This document shows positions 26,138 through 34,519 of a stretch of 64,000 nucleotides of DNA, one piece after another. The stretch covers positions 353,251 through 417,250 of the forward strand of contig NZ_JASNWF010000009.1 of the NCBI RefSeq assembly GCF_030283205.1, given 5' to 3'. Position 1 is the first letter of the stretch. Every line of letters starts with the position of its first letter. The position numbers and the translations under genes are program-made. Origin of the DNA: Actinomadura opuntiae (GTDB lineage: Bacteria; Actinomycetota; Actinomycetes; Streptosporangiales; Streptosporangiaceae). Under the pieces are notes generated by a model. That model was not told the origin of the DNA. It saw only the letters and a program-made list of their open reading frames with translations, and ran no database searches.

Positions 26138-27013
26138 TTGCGTGTGGTGATCGCGGGATTCGGAAAGGCCGGGCGGCAGCACGCCGAGGCGATCCGGCGG
26201 GTGCCGGGCGTGGCCGTGCACTCGGTCCTGGAATCCGATCGCGACGTCGACGTCGCACCGTTCACCAGGGCGTCCGGATGGCAGGCGGTCCTGGCGGACC
26301 CGGAGGTCGACGCCATCGCGCTGTGCCTGCCGCCCGGCGGACGCGCCGAACTGGCCGCCGCGGCCGACGCGGCCGGCAAGGCCGTGCTGCTGGAGAAGCC
26401 GCCGTGCATGTCGGTCGCGGAACTCGATCGGCTCCCCGGGGCAATGGGGGTGATGCTCCAGCATCGTTTCCGCCTTCCGCGAAACCTGCTGGACCGGCCT
26501 TTCAAGGACGCGACCGGAACGCTGCTGGTAAGCCGCCCGAGAGACGCGGCGACGCACTACACCGGTTGGCGAGCCGATTCCGGGAGGGCGCTCGGCGGAA
26601 TTGCCGCGCATCTCGGCGTCCACTACCTGGATCTGGCCTGCCAGCTGCTCGGAGAAGTCGAATCGGTCGATCTGCGCGACCGTCGCGAGTGCGCTCCCGG
26701 CATCGATGTGCGGGTCAGCGGCCTCGTCCGGTTCACGGCGGGCTCGACGCTGGCGTTCACCATCGCGGCGGACGTCCCGGCGCGCGCCGAGCACCTGGTG
26801 ATCGCCGGGGACGGCCGGTCCCTGGTGATCGCGGACGGCGCGGTGCAGCTGCGCGACGGGGACCGCACGGAGCTGCTGCCCGCCGAGCCGACCGGCGCGA
26901 TGCGCGCCCGGGTCTACGAGGAGTTCGCGCGCGGGCCCGACCTGTGCTCGCTGGAGCGGGCGCGGCCGGTGACGGTCGTCCTGGACGAGATCCGGAAGGC
27001 GGGAGCGCGATGA
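26138..27013 (+). CDS. Gfo/Idh/MocA-family oxidoreductase
   Basis: 291 residues. The N-terminal Rossmann fold has VVIAGFGKAGRQHAEAI (residues 3-19), and LLEKPPCMS near 86 holds the family EKP motif with its lysine. A GGIAAHLGVHYLDLACQLLG segment near 150 supplies the conserved H-x2-D-x3. The start is a TTG after GGAGGA; a GTG two codons later is possible. These enzymes use NAD(P) to oxidise or reduce sugar hydroxyls, often at C3. The gene overlaps two TIM-barrel sugar isomerase-like genes, so a 3-keto-sugar or amino-sugar route is plausible (inference). Confidence 0.88.
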   Translation: MRVVIAGFGKAGRQHAEAIRRVPGVAVHSVLESDRDVDVAPFTRASGWQAVLADPEVDAIALCLPPGGRAELAAAADAAGKAVLLEKPPCMSVAELDRLPGAMGVMLQHRFRLPRNLLDRPFKDATGTLLVSRPRDAATHYTGWRADSGRALGGIAAHLGVHYLDLACQLLGEVESVDLRDRRECAPGIDVRVSGLVRFTAGSTLAFTIAADVPARAEHLVIAGDGRSLVIADGAVQLRDGDRTELLPAEPTGAMRARVYEEFARGPDLCSLERARPVTVVLDEIRKAGAR

Positions 27014-27681
27014 GCGCGCGCCTCGGCCTGTCGTCCGGCTCGGCGCCGGGGCTGGACGCGCCGGAGTTCGCCGCCCTGGTCCGGCGGGCGGGCGGGACGG
27101 TCGCCGACCTGCGGGCGGGCAAGGGCCACCGCTGGGAGGAGCAGGGCGTCGCCGGGCTGTGCGGCCTGGCGGTGTCGTTCGTCGGGATCTCCGTGACCCT
27201 GGGACGGCCGGGGCGGGACGCCGAGGCCGCCGAGCGGTTCCCGGGCGAGAGCGTGAAGGTGTTCGCCGCGCCGGGGGCGCTCGACGCGGAGGCGACCGCC
27301 GGCCAGATGCGCGCGCTCACCGCCGACCGGAAACCGGAGCAGGTGCTGGTCGAGACGCATCGGGGCGGAGCGGGGCCGGACGAGCTGGTGAAGCTCTGCG
27401 ATCGGTACGGCTGCCGCCTGGTACTGGACAACCTGGGCCTGGACGACATCGCCGCCGACTTCGGCGCGGCGCTCGGCGATCTCGCGCCGCTGACGGCGGC
27501 GGTGCAGGTGAAGGGGTTCGAGCCGGACCGCGCGCACCGGCCGCTGACCGAACGGGACCTGGGCTGGCTGGCGGCGTTCCGCAACGCCCGCGTCGATGTC
27601 ACCGTGGAGTCGCGCGCCGGGACGCCCCACCAGGACCTGCGCGTCCTGCGGACCGCCTGGGAGGCCGTGCGATGCGCCTAG
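27010..27681 (+). CDS. TIM-barrel protein, sugar phosphate isomerase/epimerase-like
   Basis: 223 residues, start ATG overlapping the previous stop. The sequence is that of a divergent xylose isomerase-like TIM barrel: short, with strands such as LVLDNLGLDDIA near 140 and AAVQVKGFE near 165, but few of the canonical metal ligands (one E in LVETH near 116, a D in the LDN motif). It is shorter than its neighbour of the same superfamily. It may be a non-catalytic or diverged partner. The role is deduced from its place between the Gfo/Idh and epimerase genes. Confidence 0.65.
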   Translation: MSARLGLSSGSAPGLDAPEFAALVRRAGGTVADLRAGKGHRWEEQGVAGLCGLAVSFVGISVTLGRPGRDAEAAERFPGESVKVFAAPGALDAEATAGQMRALTADRKPEQVLVETHRGGAGPDELVKLCDRYGCRLVLDNLGLDDIAADFGAALGDLAPLTAAVQVKGFEPDRAHRPLTERDLGWLAAFRNARVDVTVESRAGTPHQDLRVLRTAWEAVRCA

Positions 27682-28514
27682 CCGTGATCAACGACGAGGT
27701 CGACCAGGACCTCGGCCGGGCCGCCGACGCGGCGGCCGGATGCGGGTTCGCCGGGATCGAGGTCCGCTCGGTCGGCAACGTCCCGCCGCACGAGCTCACC
27801 GACGGGCGGCTCGCGGAGGTCGTCCGGGAGCTGGCGGGCCGGGGACTGGCCGTCGCCGGGTTCTGCCCGCCCGCGCTGAAGGTCCGGCGCCCGCGCACGG
27901 AGGAGGAGTACGCCGCCGCCCGCGCCGTGCTCGTCCGGGCCGTCGCGCAGGCGCGCGTGCTCGGCGCGCCGCATGTGCGGATCTTCACCTTCTACCGGGA
28001 CGGCGACCCCGATCCCGCGGGGGCGGCCGAGGCCGCGAGGCGGGTGCTCGACGGAGTGGACCTGGACGGGGTGAAGCTGCTAGTCGAGACCGGGACCCGG
28101 ACCAACACCCCGACCATGGAACTCGTCCTGCGGTTCCTCGAAGCGGTGGACGTGCAGGGCCTGGGCGTGCTCTGGGATCCCGGCAACAGCGTGTTCAGCG
28201 GCATGCATCCGACGCCGTTCCCGGCCGAGTACGAACTCGGCAAGGACCTGATCGAACACGTGCACGTGAAGGACCCGGCCGGGACGAGCGGGTACGTGCG
28301 GCTGGGCGACGGCGACCTGCCGTGGGGCGGCATCGTCGACGCGCTGCGCGCCGACGGGTACGCCGGATGGCTCTCGCTGGAGACGCACTGGCGCATCGGC
28401 CGCGTCCTGAACCAGCGGCAGCGCGACACCCCGTGGGGCGACGACTTCACCGACGGCGGATACGAGGCCAGCGTCGAGTGCATGCGCCGGCTCAAGGAGC
28501 TGGTGGACCGGTGA
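27672..28514 (+). CDS. Sugar phosphate isomerase/epimerase (xylose isomerase-like TIM barrel)
   Basis: 280 residues with the AP-endonuclease-2/xylose isomerase-like fold. Metal ligands are recognisable as KLLVETG (E near 139), LWDPGN (D near 174), EHVHVKD (H near 197-199) and LSLETHW (E near 236). The N-terminal FAGIEVRSV supplies the substrate-side strand. It overlaps the upstream TIM-barrel gene by 10 bases and the sulfotransferase by 4 (GTGA). It probably epimerises or isomerises a keto-sugar made by the Gfo/Idh enzyme; the substrate is unknown. Confidence 0.85.
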   Translation: MRLAVINDEVDQDLGRAADAAAGCGFAGIEVRSVGNVPPHELTDGRLAEVVRELAGRGLAVAGFCPPALKVRRPRTEEEYAAARAVLVRAVAQARVLGAPHVRIFTFYRDGDPDPAGAAEAARRVLDGVDLDGVKLLVETGTRTNTPTMELVLRFLEAVDVQGLGVLWDPGNSVFSGMHPTPFPAEYELGKDLIEHVHVKDPAGTSGYVRLGDGDLPWGGIVDALRADGYAGWLSLETHWRIGRVLNQRQRDTPWGDDFTDGGYEASVECMRRLKELVDR

Positions 28515-29311
28515 CCGCATTGCTGCTGCTGGGGGCGCAGCGGTCGGGCACCACCGCGCTGGCCCACGCGCTGAGCCGGGCGTACGCGGACGCGGGCGGC
28601 ATCTTCACCGTGAACGGGAAGCTGCCGTACCTGCTGCCGCGCTGGACCACCGCCGCCGACCTGGCGGGACGGCACTTCCGCGCCGACGAGATCGGGTACG
28701 CGCTGCGGCGCAGGCCGCCCGCCGGCGAAGGCGCCGACCGCTGGCTGAAGGGCGTCGACGACGTGCTCCGGGACGCGGCCGCGGCGGTCGCCCGAGGAGC
28801 GCACCCCGCGCACGGCGGGTCCGCCGATCCGGCCGCGGCGCTCGTCGCGGACATCGTCGCCAAGGCGTACGCGCCGTGGCGGCGCTGGGGCGACAAGTAC
28901 AACGAGTACCTGCTGGACCTGCCGGCCGTGCTGGCCGCGGTCCCGGACGCGCGGCTGGTCCTGCTCGTCCGGAACCCGCTGGAGGCGGCGGCGTCCCAGC
29001 TGGAATGGACCGGCGACCGGCCCTGGCGCCCCCGGACGGTCGAGGACGCCTGCGCGAAGTGGGCGGCCTGGCACCGTCCCTGGCTGGAGACCGCTCCCGG
29101 CCTGGACCCGGGCCGCCTCCTGGTGATCGGCTACCGGGCGCTCTGCGAGGGGCGCGCGACGGGCCGGCTCTCCGCCTTCTGCGACCTCGATCTCGGACCG
29201 TACGTGGCGGGACTGCGGGCGACTCGGCCCGATCCCGGCACCGACCATCTGCCCGCCGGCACCGCCCCGGTCTGGCGGGCCCTGTGTGAAATGGAGAGCT
29301 CCACGACATGA
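28511..29311 (+). CDS. PAPS-dependent sulfotransferase
   Basis: 266 residues from a GTG overlapping the previous stop. The 5'-phosphosulfate loop is LLGAQRSGTTALA (residues 6-18), and the 3'-phosphate motif is LVLLVRNPLEAAASQL near 151. A WGDKYNEYLL motif lies near 130. The length suits bacterial cytosolic sulfotransferases, which move sulfate from PAPS to a hydroxyl or amine. By context the target is a sugar or peptide of the cluster product. PAPS synthesis genes are not nearby. Confidence 0.85.
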   Translation: MTALLLLGAQRSGTTALAHALSRAYADAGGIFTVNGKLPYLLPRWTTAADLAGRHFRADEIGYALRRRPPAGEGADRWLKGVDDVLRDAAAAVARGAHPAHGGSADPAAALVADIVAKAYAPWRRWGDKYNEYLLDLPAVLAAVPDARLVLLVRNPLEAAASQLEWTGDRPWRPRTVEDACAKWAAWHRPWLETAPGLDPGRLLVIGYRALCEGRATGRLSAFCDLDLGPYVAGLRATRPDPGTDHLPAGTAPVWRALCEMESSTT

Positions 29312-29739
29312 CGGACTACGAAATCTCGGCGCAGGGATACGGGCCGGACCACGAGTCGCCGTTCGGGTACGGGCTGCACCACGTGCAGATCGCCATCCCG
29401 CCCGGCAGCGAGGACGAGTGCCGCGCCTTCTACGTGGACGTCCTCGGCATGCTCGAGATCCAGAAGCCGCCGGTCCTGGCCGCGCGGGGAGGGCTGTGGG
29501 TGCGCGCCGACACGCTGGAGATCCACCTCGGCGTCGAGCAGGACTTCCGCCCGGCGCGCAAGGCGCACCCCGGCATCCGCGTGGCGGACCTGGACGCGCT
29601 GGCCAAGCGGCTGACCGGCAACGGCGTCGAGGTCACCTGGGACGACAACTTCCCCGGCCACCGGCGCTTCTACGCGTTCGACAACCTGGGGAACCGGCTG
29701 GAGTTCCTGCAGCGCGACGGCTCCCGACCGGAGTGGTGA
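29308..29739 (+). CDS. VOC/glyoxalase-family protein
   Basis: 143 residues, ATG overlapping the sulfotransferase stop. One vicinal-oxygen-chelate domain: GLHHVQIAIPPG near 22 gives the first metal histidine, LEIHLGVE near 70 the second, and LGNRLEFLQ near 131 the terminal glutamate. Family members are dioxygenases, isomerases, epoxide hydrolases or binding proteins for antibiotics. Here it could tailor the product or bind it for self-protection, and I cannot decide. Confidence 0.85.
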   Translation: MTDYEISAQGYGPDHESPFGYGLHHVQIAIPPGSEDECRAFYVDVLGMLEIQKPPVLAARGGLWVRADTLEIHLGVEQDFRPARKAHPGIRVADLDALAKRLTGNGVEVTWDDNFPGHRRFYAFDNLGNRLEFLQRDGSRPEW

Positions 29740-29741
29740 GG

Positions 29742-31019
29742 ATGAGCGGGCTGCTGGGCCGCCTGGTCGGCCTTCCCGACGTCCCGGCCGTGCGCCGCTG
29801 GGCGTGGGTCGCGGTGGCCGACTCGCTCGGCACCGGGCTGATCACGCCGCTGGTCATCATCTACTTCACCCAGCAGATCGGGATGAAGGCCGTCACGGTC
29901 GGGCTGGCGATGAGCATCGCCGGGATCGGCAGCGCGGTGCTGGTCCCGTTCGGCGGGGTGTTCGTGGACCGGTTCGGCGCGAAACCGCTGGTGATCACGG
30001 CGTTCGCGCTGGCCGGGATCGGCACCACCGGGTACATGTTCGCCCGGAACTTCGGCGTCCTGGTGCTGACGGTGCTGCTGGCCAACATGGCGGACGCGTC
30101 GGGGCGTCCCGCCAAGCACTCCTTCATGGCCCAGATCGCCGACGGCGAGGCGCGCAACCGGCTGCTGGCGTTCAACCGGTCCGTGCGCAACGCCGGGTAC
30201 GGCGTGGGCGGACTCCTGGCCGCCATCGTGCTCGGGCTCGGCTCGCACGTCTGGTACGTGCTGGCCTTCGGCCTGGACGCGCTGTCGTTCTTCGTCGCGA
30301 TCGCGCTGGTGGTCGGCATCGTCCCGCCGCCGCTCAGGAGCGCCGCCGCGCAGGACGGGGAGGAGGCCGCGCCGGCGAAGGCGCGCGGCGGCTACGCGGA
30401 GGTGCTGTCCGACTGGCGCTACACGCTGCTGTCGGCGCTGAACGTCCTGGTCCTGCTCGAAGCGACGATCTTCACCGTCGGGGTCCCGCTCTGGGTCGTC
30501 CAGCACACCGACGCGCCGAAAGCGGTGGTCGGGGTGCTGTTCACCGTCAACACCGTCATGATCGTCCTGCTCCAGGTGCGGGCGACCAAGGGCCTGGAGG
30601 GGCCCGCCGACGTCCGCCCGTCCTACCAGCGCGCCGCGCTCGGCATGACGATCGCGGTCGCGGGCTACCTGCTCGCCCAGTACGTCGGGGCGGTGCTGGC
30701 GGTCGTCCTGCTGGTGCTGGCGGTGGTGCTGCACTCGGTCGGCGAGCTGTCGGCCTCGGCCAGCGAGTGGACGGTCTCGATCGGCCTGGCCCGCGAGCGC
30801 CTGCGCGGCCGCTACCTGGCGGTGTTCGCGCTCGGCGACTCCATCGGCAAGGCGGCCGGGCCGGTGGTGGTGACGTTCCTGCTGTCCCGGGCGACCTCGG
30901 CGGGCTGGCTGGTGCTGCTCGCCCTGGTGGCCGGGAGCTGCCTGGTCAGCGCCGAGCTGGCCGTACGGCATCCGCGCAACCGGGCGCCCGAGGGCGCGCT
31001 CACGGAGATGACCGCATGA
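29742..31019 (+). CDS. MFS transporter, likely exporter of the cluster product
   Basis: 425 residues with about 12 hydrophobic segments. The loop after TM2 is GGVFVDRFGAKPLVI near residue 65, equal to MFS motif A. A basic and acidic cytoplasmic loop lies in the middle (near 205-225). It has a start two bases past the VOC stop, with GAGG just upstream. It lies inside the biosynthetic operon, so export is the likely role. Its stop overlaps a 21-codon frame. Confidence 0.88.
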   Translation: MSGLLGRLVGLPDVPAVRRWAWVAVADSLGTGLITPLVIIYFTQQIGMKAVTVGLAMSIAGIGSAVLVPFGGVFVDRFGAKPLVITAFALAGIGTTGYMFARNFGVLVLTVLLANMADASGRPAKHSFMAQIADGEARNRLLAFNRSVRNAGYGVGGLLAAIVLGLGSHVWYVLAFGLDALSFFVAIALVVGIVPPPLRSAAAQDGEEAAPAKARGGYAEVLSDWRYTLLSALNVLVLLEATIFTVGVPLWVVQHTDAPKAVVGVLFTVNTVMIVLLQVRATKGLEGPADVRPSYQRAALGMTIAVAGYLLAQYVGAVLAVVLLVLAVVLHSVGELSASASEWTVSIGLARERLRGRYLAVFALGDSIGKAAGPVVVTFLLSRATSAGWLVLLALVAGSCLVSAELAVRHPRNRAPEGALTEMTA

Positions 31020-31081
31020 CGACGCGCACCGTCTCGTTGTCCGCAAGATCGATGCCCGCACGAAGGAGGGTGTCCCGGTGA
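31016..31081 (+). CDS. 21-residue coupled small ORF (candidate)
   Basis: ATG at 31016 overlaps the MFS stop as ATGA, and the TGA at 31079-31081 overlaps the GTG of the next gene as GTGA. The frame thus exactly bridges the two genes. The peptide (MTTRTVSLSARSMPARRRVSR) is Ser/Arg-rich with no known motif. It may be a translational bridge for ribosome reinitiation, a small peptide with a role of its own, or chance. The next gene also has its own AAGGAGG. Confidence 0.3.
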   Translation: MTTRTVSLSARSMPARRRVSR

Positions 31082-32325
31082 ACCGTCTGCTCCCCACCCA
31101 GTACCGCTGGACCCGCATGGACTTCGGCGAGTGGCGGCACTTCAACCTCGGCACGCTGTTCACGGTCCCGGCCGGCCTCTCGGACGGGACGCTCGCCCCC
31201 GCGGTGCAGCGGGTCGTCGACCGCAACCCGGCGCTGCGCACCGCCTACCGGCGCGGCGCCGCGGGCTGGACCGCCGAGGAGCGGCCGGCCGACGCCGCGA
31301 CCGTGGTGCGGGCGGCCGAGCTGCCCGACTACCGGGGGCGCACCGGCGCGATGGAGGAGGAGATCGCCCGGCTGCAGGGCACGCTGCGCCCGGACGAGGG
31401 CGAGGTGTTCCGCGTCGTCCACTTCCCGTTCGGCGACGAACCGGGACGGCTGCTGGCCACCGTCCACCACCTCACGCTCGACGGCTTCTCGATGGGGCTG
31501 GTCGGGGGTGAGCTGGACCGCGCGCTGCGGGGCCGGGAGCCCGGCCCGCCGTGCGCCGCGCCCGCCGACTACGTCGCGGCCGTCGAGAAATGGGTCGCCT
31601 CCGACGAGGCCGCGCAGGACGCCGGCCGGTGGCTGGACCGGCCGTGGGACCGCGTCGCCAACCCCCCGCCCGACCTCGACGGGGACGCCACCCTGCCGAC
31701 GATGCGGATCGACAGCGGCGAGCTGGAGGCCGACGTGACGGCGGCGCTGGCCGCCGCCTGCCGCAAGGCCGCGCTGCGGCCGAGCGACGTGCTGCTGGAC
31801 GCCGCCGCCCAGGCGGTGATGGCGCGCTGGGACCTGCCCGCGGTGGCCGTCGACGCCTACCACGTCGGACGCCACCTGACGCCCATGGGCATCGACGTCA
31901 TCGACACGATCGGGTACCTGCAGAACACGTTCCCGATCGTCTTCACGGCGCGCGACCGCTTCGACCCCGCCGACGTCCGCGCCGTCCCCGACCGCATGTT
32001 CGGCTTCGACGCCCTGCGGTTCTTCAGCGGCCGGTTGGACGACCTGCCCGCCACCACGCTGCGCTACAACTTCCGCGGGCACATGGGCCGGCTCAACAGC
32101 CGGCCGGGCGCCTACCTCGGCGAGGCGGACGAGCCGATCCGCCGGCGGCGGGCGCAGGGGCAGACCGAGGCCTACACGCTGATGCTCGAAGGCGACGTCA
32201 TCGACGGCCGGCTCGTGCTGCACATCAAGTACAGCACCGGCCAATTCGAACCGGGCACCATCGCCGACCTGCTCGCCGGCGCCCTGGACCGGGTCCGGGC
32301 CACCACCCGGGAGCCGGCATGCTGA
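31078..32325 (+). CDS. Stand-alone NRPS condensation-domain protein
   Basis: 415 residues, GTG start with AAGGAGG 8 bases upstream. The protein is a single condensation-superfamily domain with the intact catalytic motif HHLTLDG near residue 129-135. The N-terminal LLPTQYRWTR and the later LPATTLRYNF segment match condensation-type folds, which join an acyl or aminoacyl group on one carrier to an amine. No carrier or adenylation part is attached, so it must act in trans with the carrier proteins at 35422-35655 or within the NRPS at 35659-38643. Confidence 0.85.
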   Translation: MNRLLPTQYRWTRMDFGEWRHFNLGTLFTVPAGLSDGTLAPAVQRVVDRNPALRTAYRRGAAGWTAEERPADAATVVRAAELPDYRGRTGAMEEEIARLQGTLRPDEGEVFRVVHFPFGDEPGRLLATVHHLTLDGFSMGLVGGELDRALRGREPGPPCAAPADYVAAVEKWVASDEAAQDAGRWLDRPWDRVANPPPDLDGDATLPTMRIDSGELEADVTAALAAACRKAALRPSDVLLDAAAQAVMARWDLPAVAVDAYHVGRHLTPMGIDVIDTIGYLQNTFPIVFTARDRFDPADVRAVPDRMFGFDALRFFSGRLDDLPATTLRYNFRGHMGRLNSRPGAYLGEADEPIRRRRAQGQTEAYTLMLEGDVIDGRLVLHIKYSTGQFEPGTIADLLAGALDRVRATTREPAC

Positions 32326-33779
32326 CGATCAGCGATCTGGTGGTGACGGTCGGCGGGCCGGGCGACGAGCTGGTCCTGCTGCGCGGCGCGGACCTGCGGG
32401 TCGCGGACGGCGACACGGTCGTGATCCGCGGCGCGCGGGGCGCGGGCAAGTCGACGCTCGCCGCGGTGCTCCGCCGCGAGCTGCGGCCCCGGTTCGGCCG
32501 GATCGACGGCCGCGCGCTGGTGATCGACGACGCCGACCGGGTGCCGCCGGACCGGCTGGCCGAGCTGCTGGAGTCCTGCCGCGCCCGCGGCGAGACGCCG
32601 GTGCTGCTGGCGGCCGACGAGCACTTCGTCGGCGTGCCGCGTCCGGCCGAGGTCGTCCTGCGGCTGGCCAAGGGCATGCTGATCGCCGAGCCCCGGACAG
32701 ACCGGCCGGACCGGACGGACCGGCCGGACCGGACGGCCGGGACGGAAGCGCAGGCCCCGGCGCCGGCCGAGCTGCGGATGGCGCCGGACGAGCTGAAGCG
32801 CAAGGCGGCCGCCGCCCTGCGGGAGGCCGGATGCCCGGACGAGCCCGCCGCGCTGGTCGCCGACGTGCTCGTCGAGGCCGACGTCCGCGGGCACCACTCG
32901 CACGGCATCGGGCTCCTGCCCACCTACCTCGCGCGGGTGGCGGCGGGCGGCGTCGACCCCGCCGCCGCGCCCGTGCTCACCGAGGAGGGCGCGACGGCCC
33001 GCGTGGACGCGCAGGGCGGCTTCGGGCAGCCCGCGGCGGCACTGGCCGCCGACTGGTGCGCCGCGACGGCGGCCCGGCTCGGAGTGGCCGCCGTCGGCGT
33101 GCACAGCAACAACCACGTCGGGATGATGGCCGCCTACCGGTGGCCGTTCCAGCGGCACGGCGTCGTCGGGCTGCTGCTCAACGTCTCCGGGCCGAGCCTG
33201 GCGGCGCCGGGCGCGCTCAAGCCGACCCTCGGCAGCAACGCGGTGTGCATGGTGACGCCGACGGAGAAGGACGAGCCGTTCGTCGTCGACTTCGCCACCG
33301 GCGTCGTCGCGATCGGGAAGATCCGGGCGGCCGCGCAGCGCGGCGAGCCGATCCCGGCGGGCTGGCTGCAGGACGCGGCGGGACGCCCCACCCTCGACCC
33401 GGGCGACCTGGAGCGCGGCGGCTCGGTGCCGGTGTTCGGCGACTACAAGGGGCTGTGCGTCACGCTGATCGCCGAGGTGCTGGCCGGGATGCTGGGCGGC
33501 CAGACGGTCAGCCCGCTGGTGGCCAAGCAGCGCGCCCAGCCCGCACGGCCGATGAACTGCGGGCAGCTGTTCGTCGGGATGTCCCCCGGCGCGTTCGGGC
33601 TGGACCAGACCGACAAGCTGCTCGGCGTGCTGCACGACGCGGTGCTGGACGGCTACCCCGGCGCCCCGCCCGACCTGTACTTCCCCGACCAGCTGGAGGC
33701 CCGCAACAGCGCCGCCGCCCGGGAGGACGGCGTCCCGGTGCCGATGTCGGTGGCGGCCGCGCTGGGCTGGGCCCGATGA
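32319..33779 (+). CDS. P-loop ATPase (ABC-like)-Ldh2 dehydrogenase fusion
   Basis: 486 residues. Residues 1-125 resemble the start of an ABC ATPase: ISDLVVTVGGPG, Walker A GARGAGKST near 38-46 and a Walker B-like ALVIDDAD near 67-74. The LSGGQ signature and H-loop are absent, so it is a cut-down nucleotide-binding module. A linker of two DRPDRT repeats follows (18-bp units at 32700-32735). Residues about 150-480 are a malate/L-lactate dehydrogenase (Ldh2/YlbC) fold: LVEADVRGHHSHGI near 188, GVHSNNHVG near 263, FVVDFATG near 323 and a DYKG motif near 373. I know no described protein with this pairing. Confidence 0.82.
   Translation: MLTISDLVVTVGGPGDELVLLRGADLRVADGDTVVIRGARGAGKSTLAAVLRRELRPRFGRIDGRALVIDDADRVPPDRLAELLESCRARGETPVLLAADEHFVGVPRPAEVVLRLAKGMLIAEPRTDRPDRTDRPDRTAGTEAQAPAPAELRMAPDELKRKAAAALREAGCPDEPAALVADVLVEADVRGHHSHGIGLLPTYLARVAAGGVDPAAAPVLTEEGATARVDAQGGFGQPAAALAADWCAATAARLGVAAVGVHSNNHVGMMAAYRWPFQRHGVVGLLLNVSGPSLAAPGALKPTLGSNAVCMVTPTEKDEPFVVDFATGVVAIGKIRAAAQRGEPIPAGWLQDAAGRPTLDPGDLERGGSVPVFGDYKGLCVTLIAEVLAGMLGGQTVSPLVAKQRAQPARPMNCGQLFVGMSPGAFGLDQTDKLLGVLHDAVLDGYPGAPPDLYFPDQLEARNSAAAREDGVPVPMSVAAALGWAR
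32700..32735 (+). repeat. Two tandem 18-bp repeats in a linker
   Basis: GACCGGCCGGACCGGACG is repeated exactly at 32700-32717 and 32718-32735, encoding the DRPDRT repeat that joins the P-loop and Ldh2 parts of the fusion protein. Such a repeat is prone to slippage in whole six-codon units and would change only linker length. Confidence 0.8.
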
Positions 33780-34519
33780 TGATCCTCGACGGTCCCCTCC
33801 CGGCGCGGACGCCGCCCGAGGTGCGGCAGGCGGCGGCGGGCGCGGCGCCCGGCTGGCCGCTGGTGCTGTACTTCCACCACGTCCACCCCACCCTCGACCA
33901 CTACACCTCGCTGACGCCCGGCGCGTTCGAGCGCGGGCTGGAGACGGTGCTCGCCGAGTACGGCCCGGCCCTCGACCCGGCCGACGTCCGCGCGGATCTC
34001 GACCCGCCGGCCGGGCCGCGAGTCCTGATCACCTTCGACGACGGGCACCGCGACAACCTCGAGCACGCGCTGCCGGTGCTGGACCGGCTCGGCGTGCGGG
34101 CCCTGTTCTTCGTCATCACCGGGCTCGCCGACGCCGCCCCCGACCGGTCGATGACCTGGGACGAGGTGGCGGACCTCGTGGCGGACGGGCACCGCGCCGG
34201 CTCCCACACCGTGACCCATCGCAAGCTCCCGACCCTGGCCCCGCAGGAGCAGCGCGCGGAGATCGCCCGCTCGCTGGCGGCGGTCCGCGACCGGCTGGGC
34301 GACCCCGCTCCGCCGCTGGCCCACCCCTACGGCCTGCCCCCGGCGGCCGGCGCGGTCCCGGACGGCGTCCTCGCCTTCGGCACCGTCAAGGCGCCGCCGC
34401 TGCCCTGGACGGCGGCCCCGCACGACGTCCGACGTACCTACCTGCCGGTCGGCCGCGAGGAGTCGTGGCCGCGGCTGTGTCGCGATTGGAGACGGCAATG
34501 GTGGCACCCATCACCGTGA
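33776..34519 (+). CDS. NodB-type polysaccharide deacetylase
   Basis: 247 residues, ATG overlapping the previous stop. The NodB homology domain shows YFHHVHP near 32, ITFDDGHRDN near 84-93 with the catalytic base and metal aspartates, and SHTVTH near 142-147 with the two metal histidines. These enzymes remove N-acetyl groups from GlcNAc-type sugars using Zn2+ or Co2+. No signal peptide is present, so the substrate is cytosolic. With the UDP-sugar dehydrogenase and glycosyltransferase it suggests deacetylation of an amino-sugar part of the product. Confidence 0.87.
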   Translation: MMILDGPLPARTPPEVRQAAAGAAPGWPLVLYFHHVHPTLDHYTSLTPGAFERGLETVLAEYGPALDPADVRADLDPPAGPRVLITFDDGHRDNLEHALPVLDRLGVRALFFVITGLADAAPDRSMTWDEVADLVADGHRAGSHTVTHRKLPTLAPQEQRAEIARSLAAVRDRLGDPAPPLAHPYGLPPAAGAVPDGVLAFGTVKAPPLPWTAAPHDVRRTYLPVGREESWPRLCRDWRRQWWHPSP

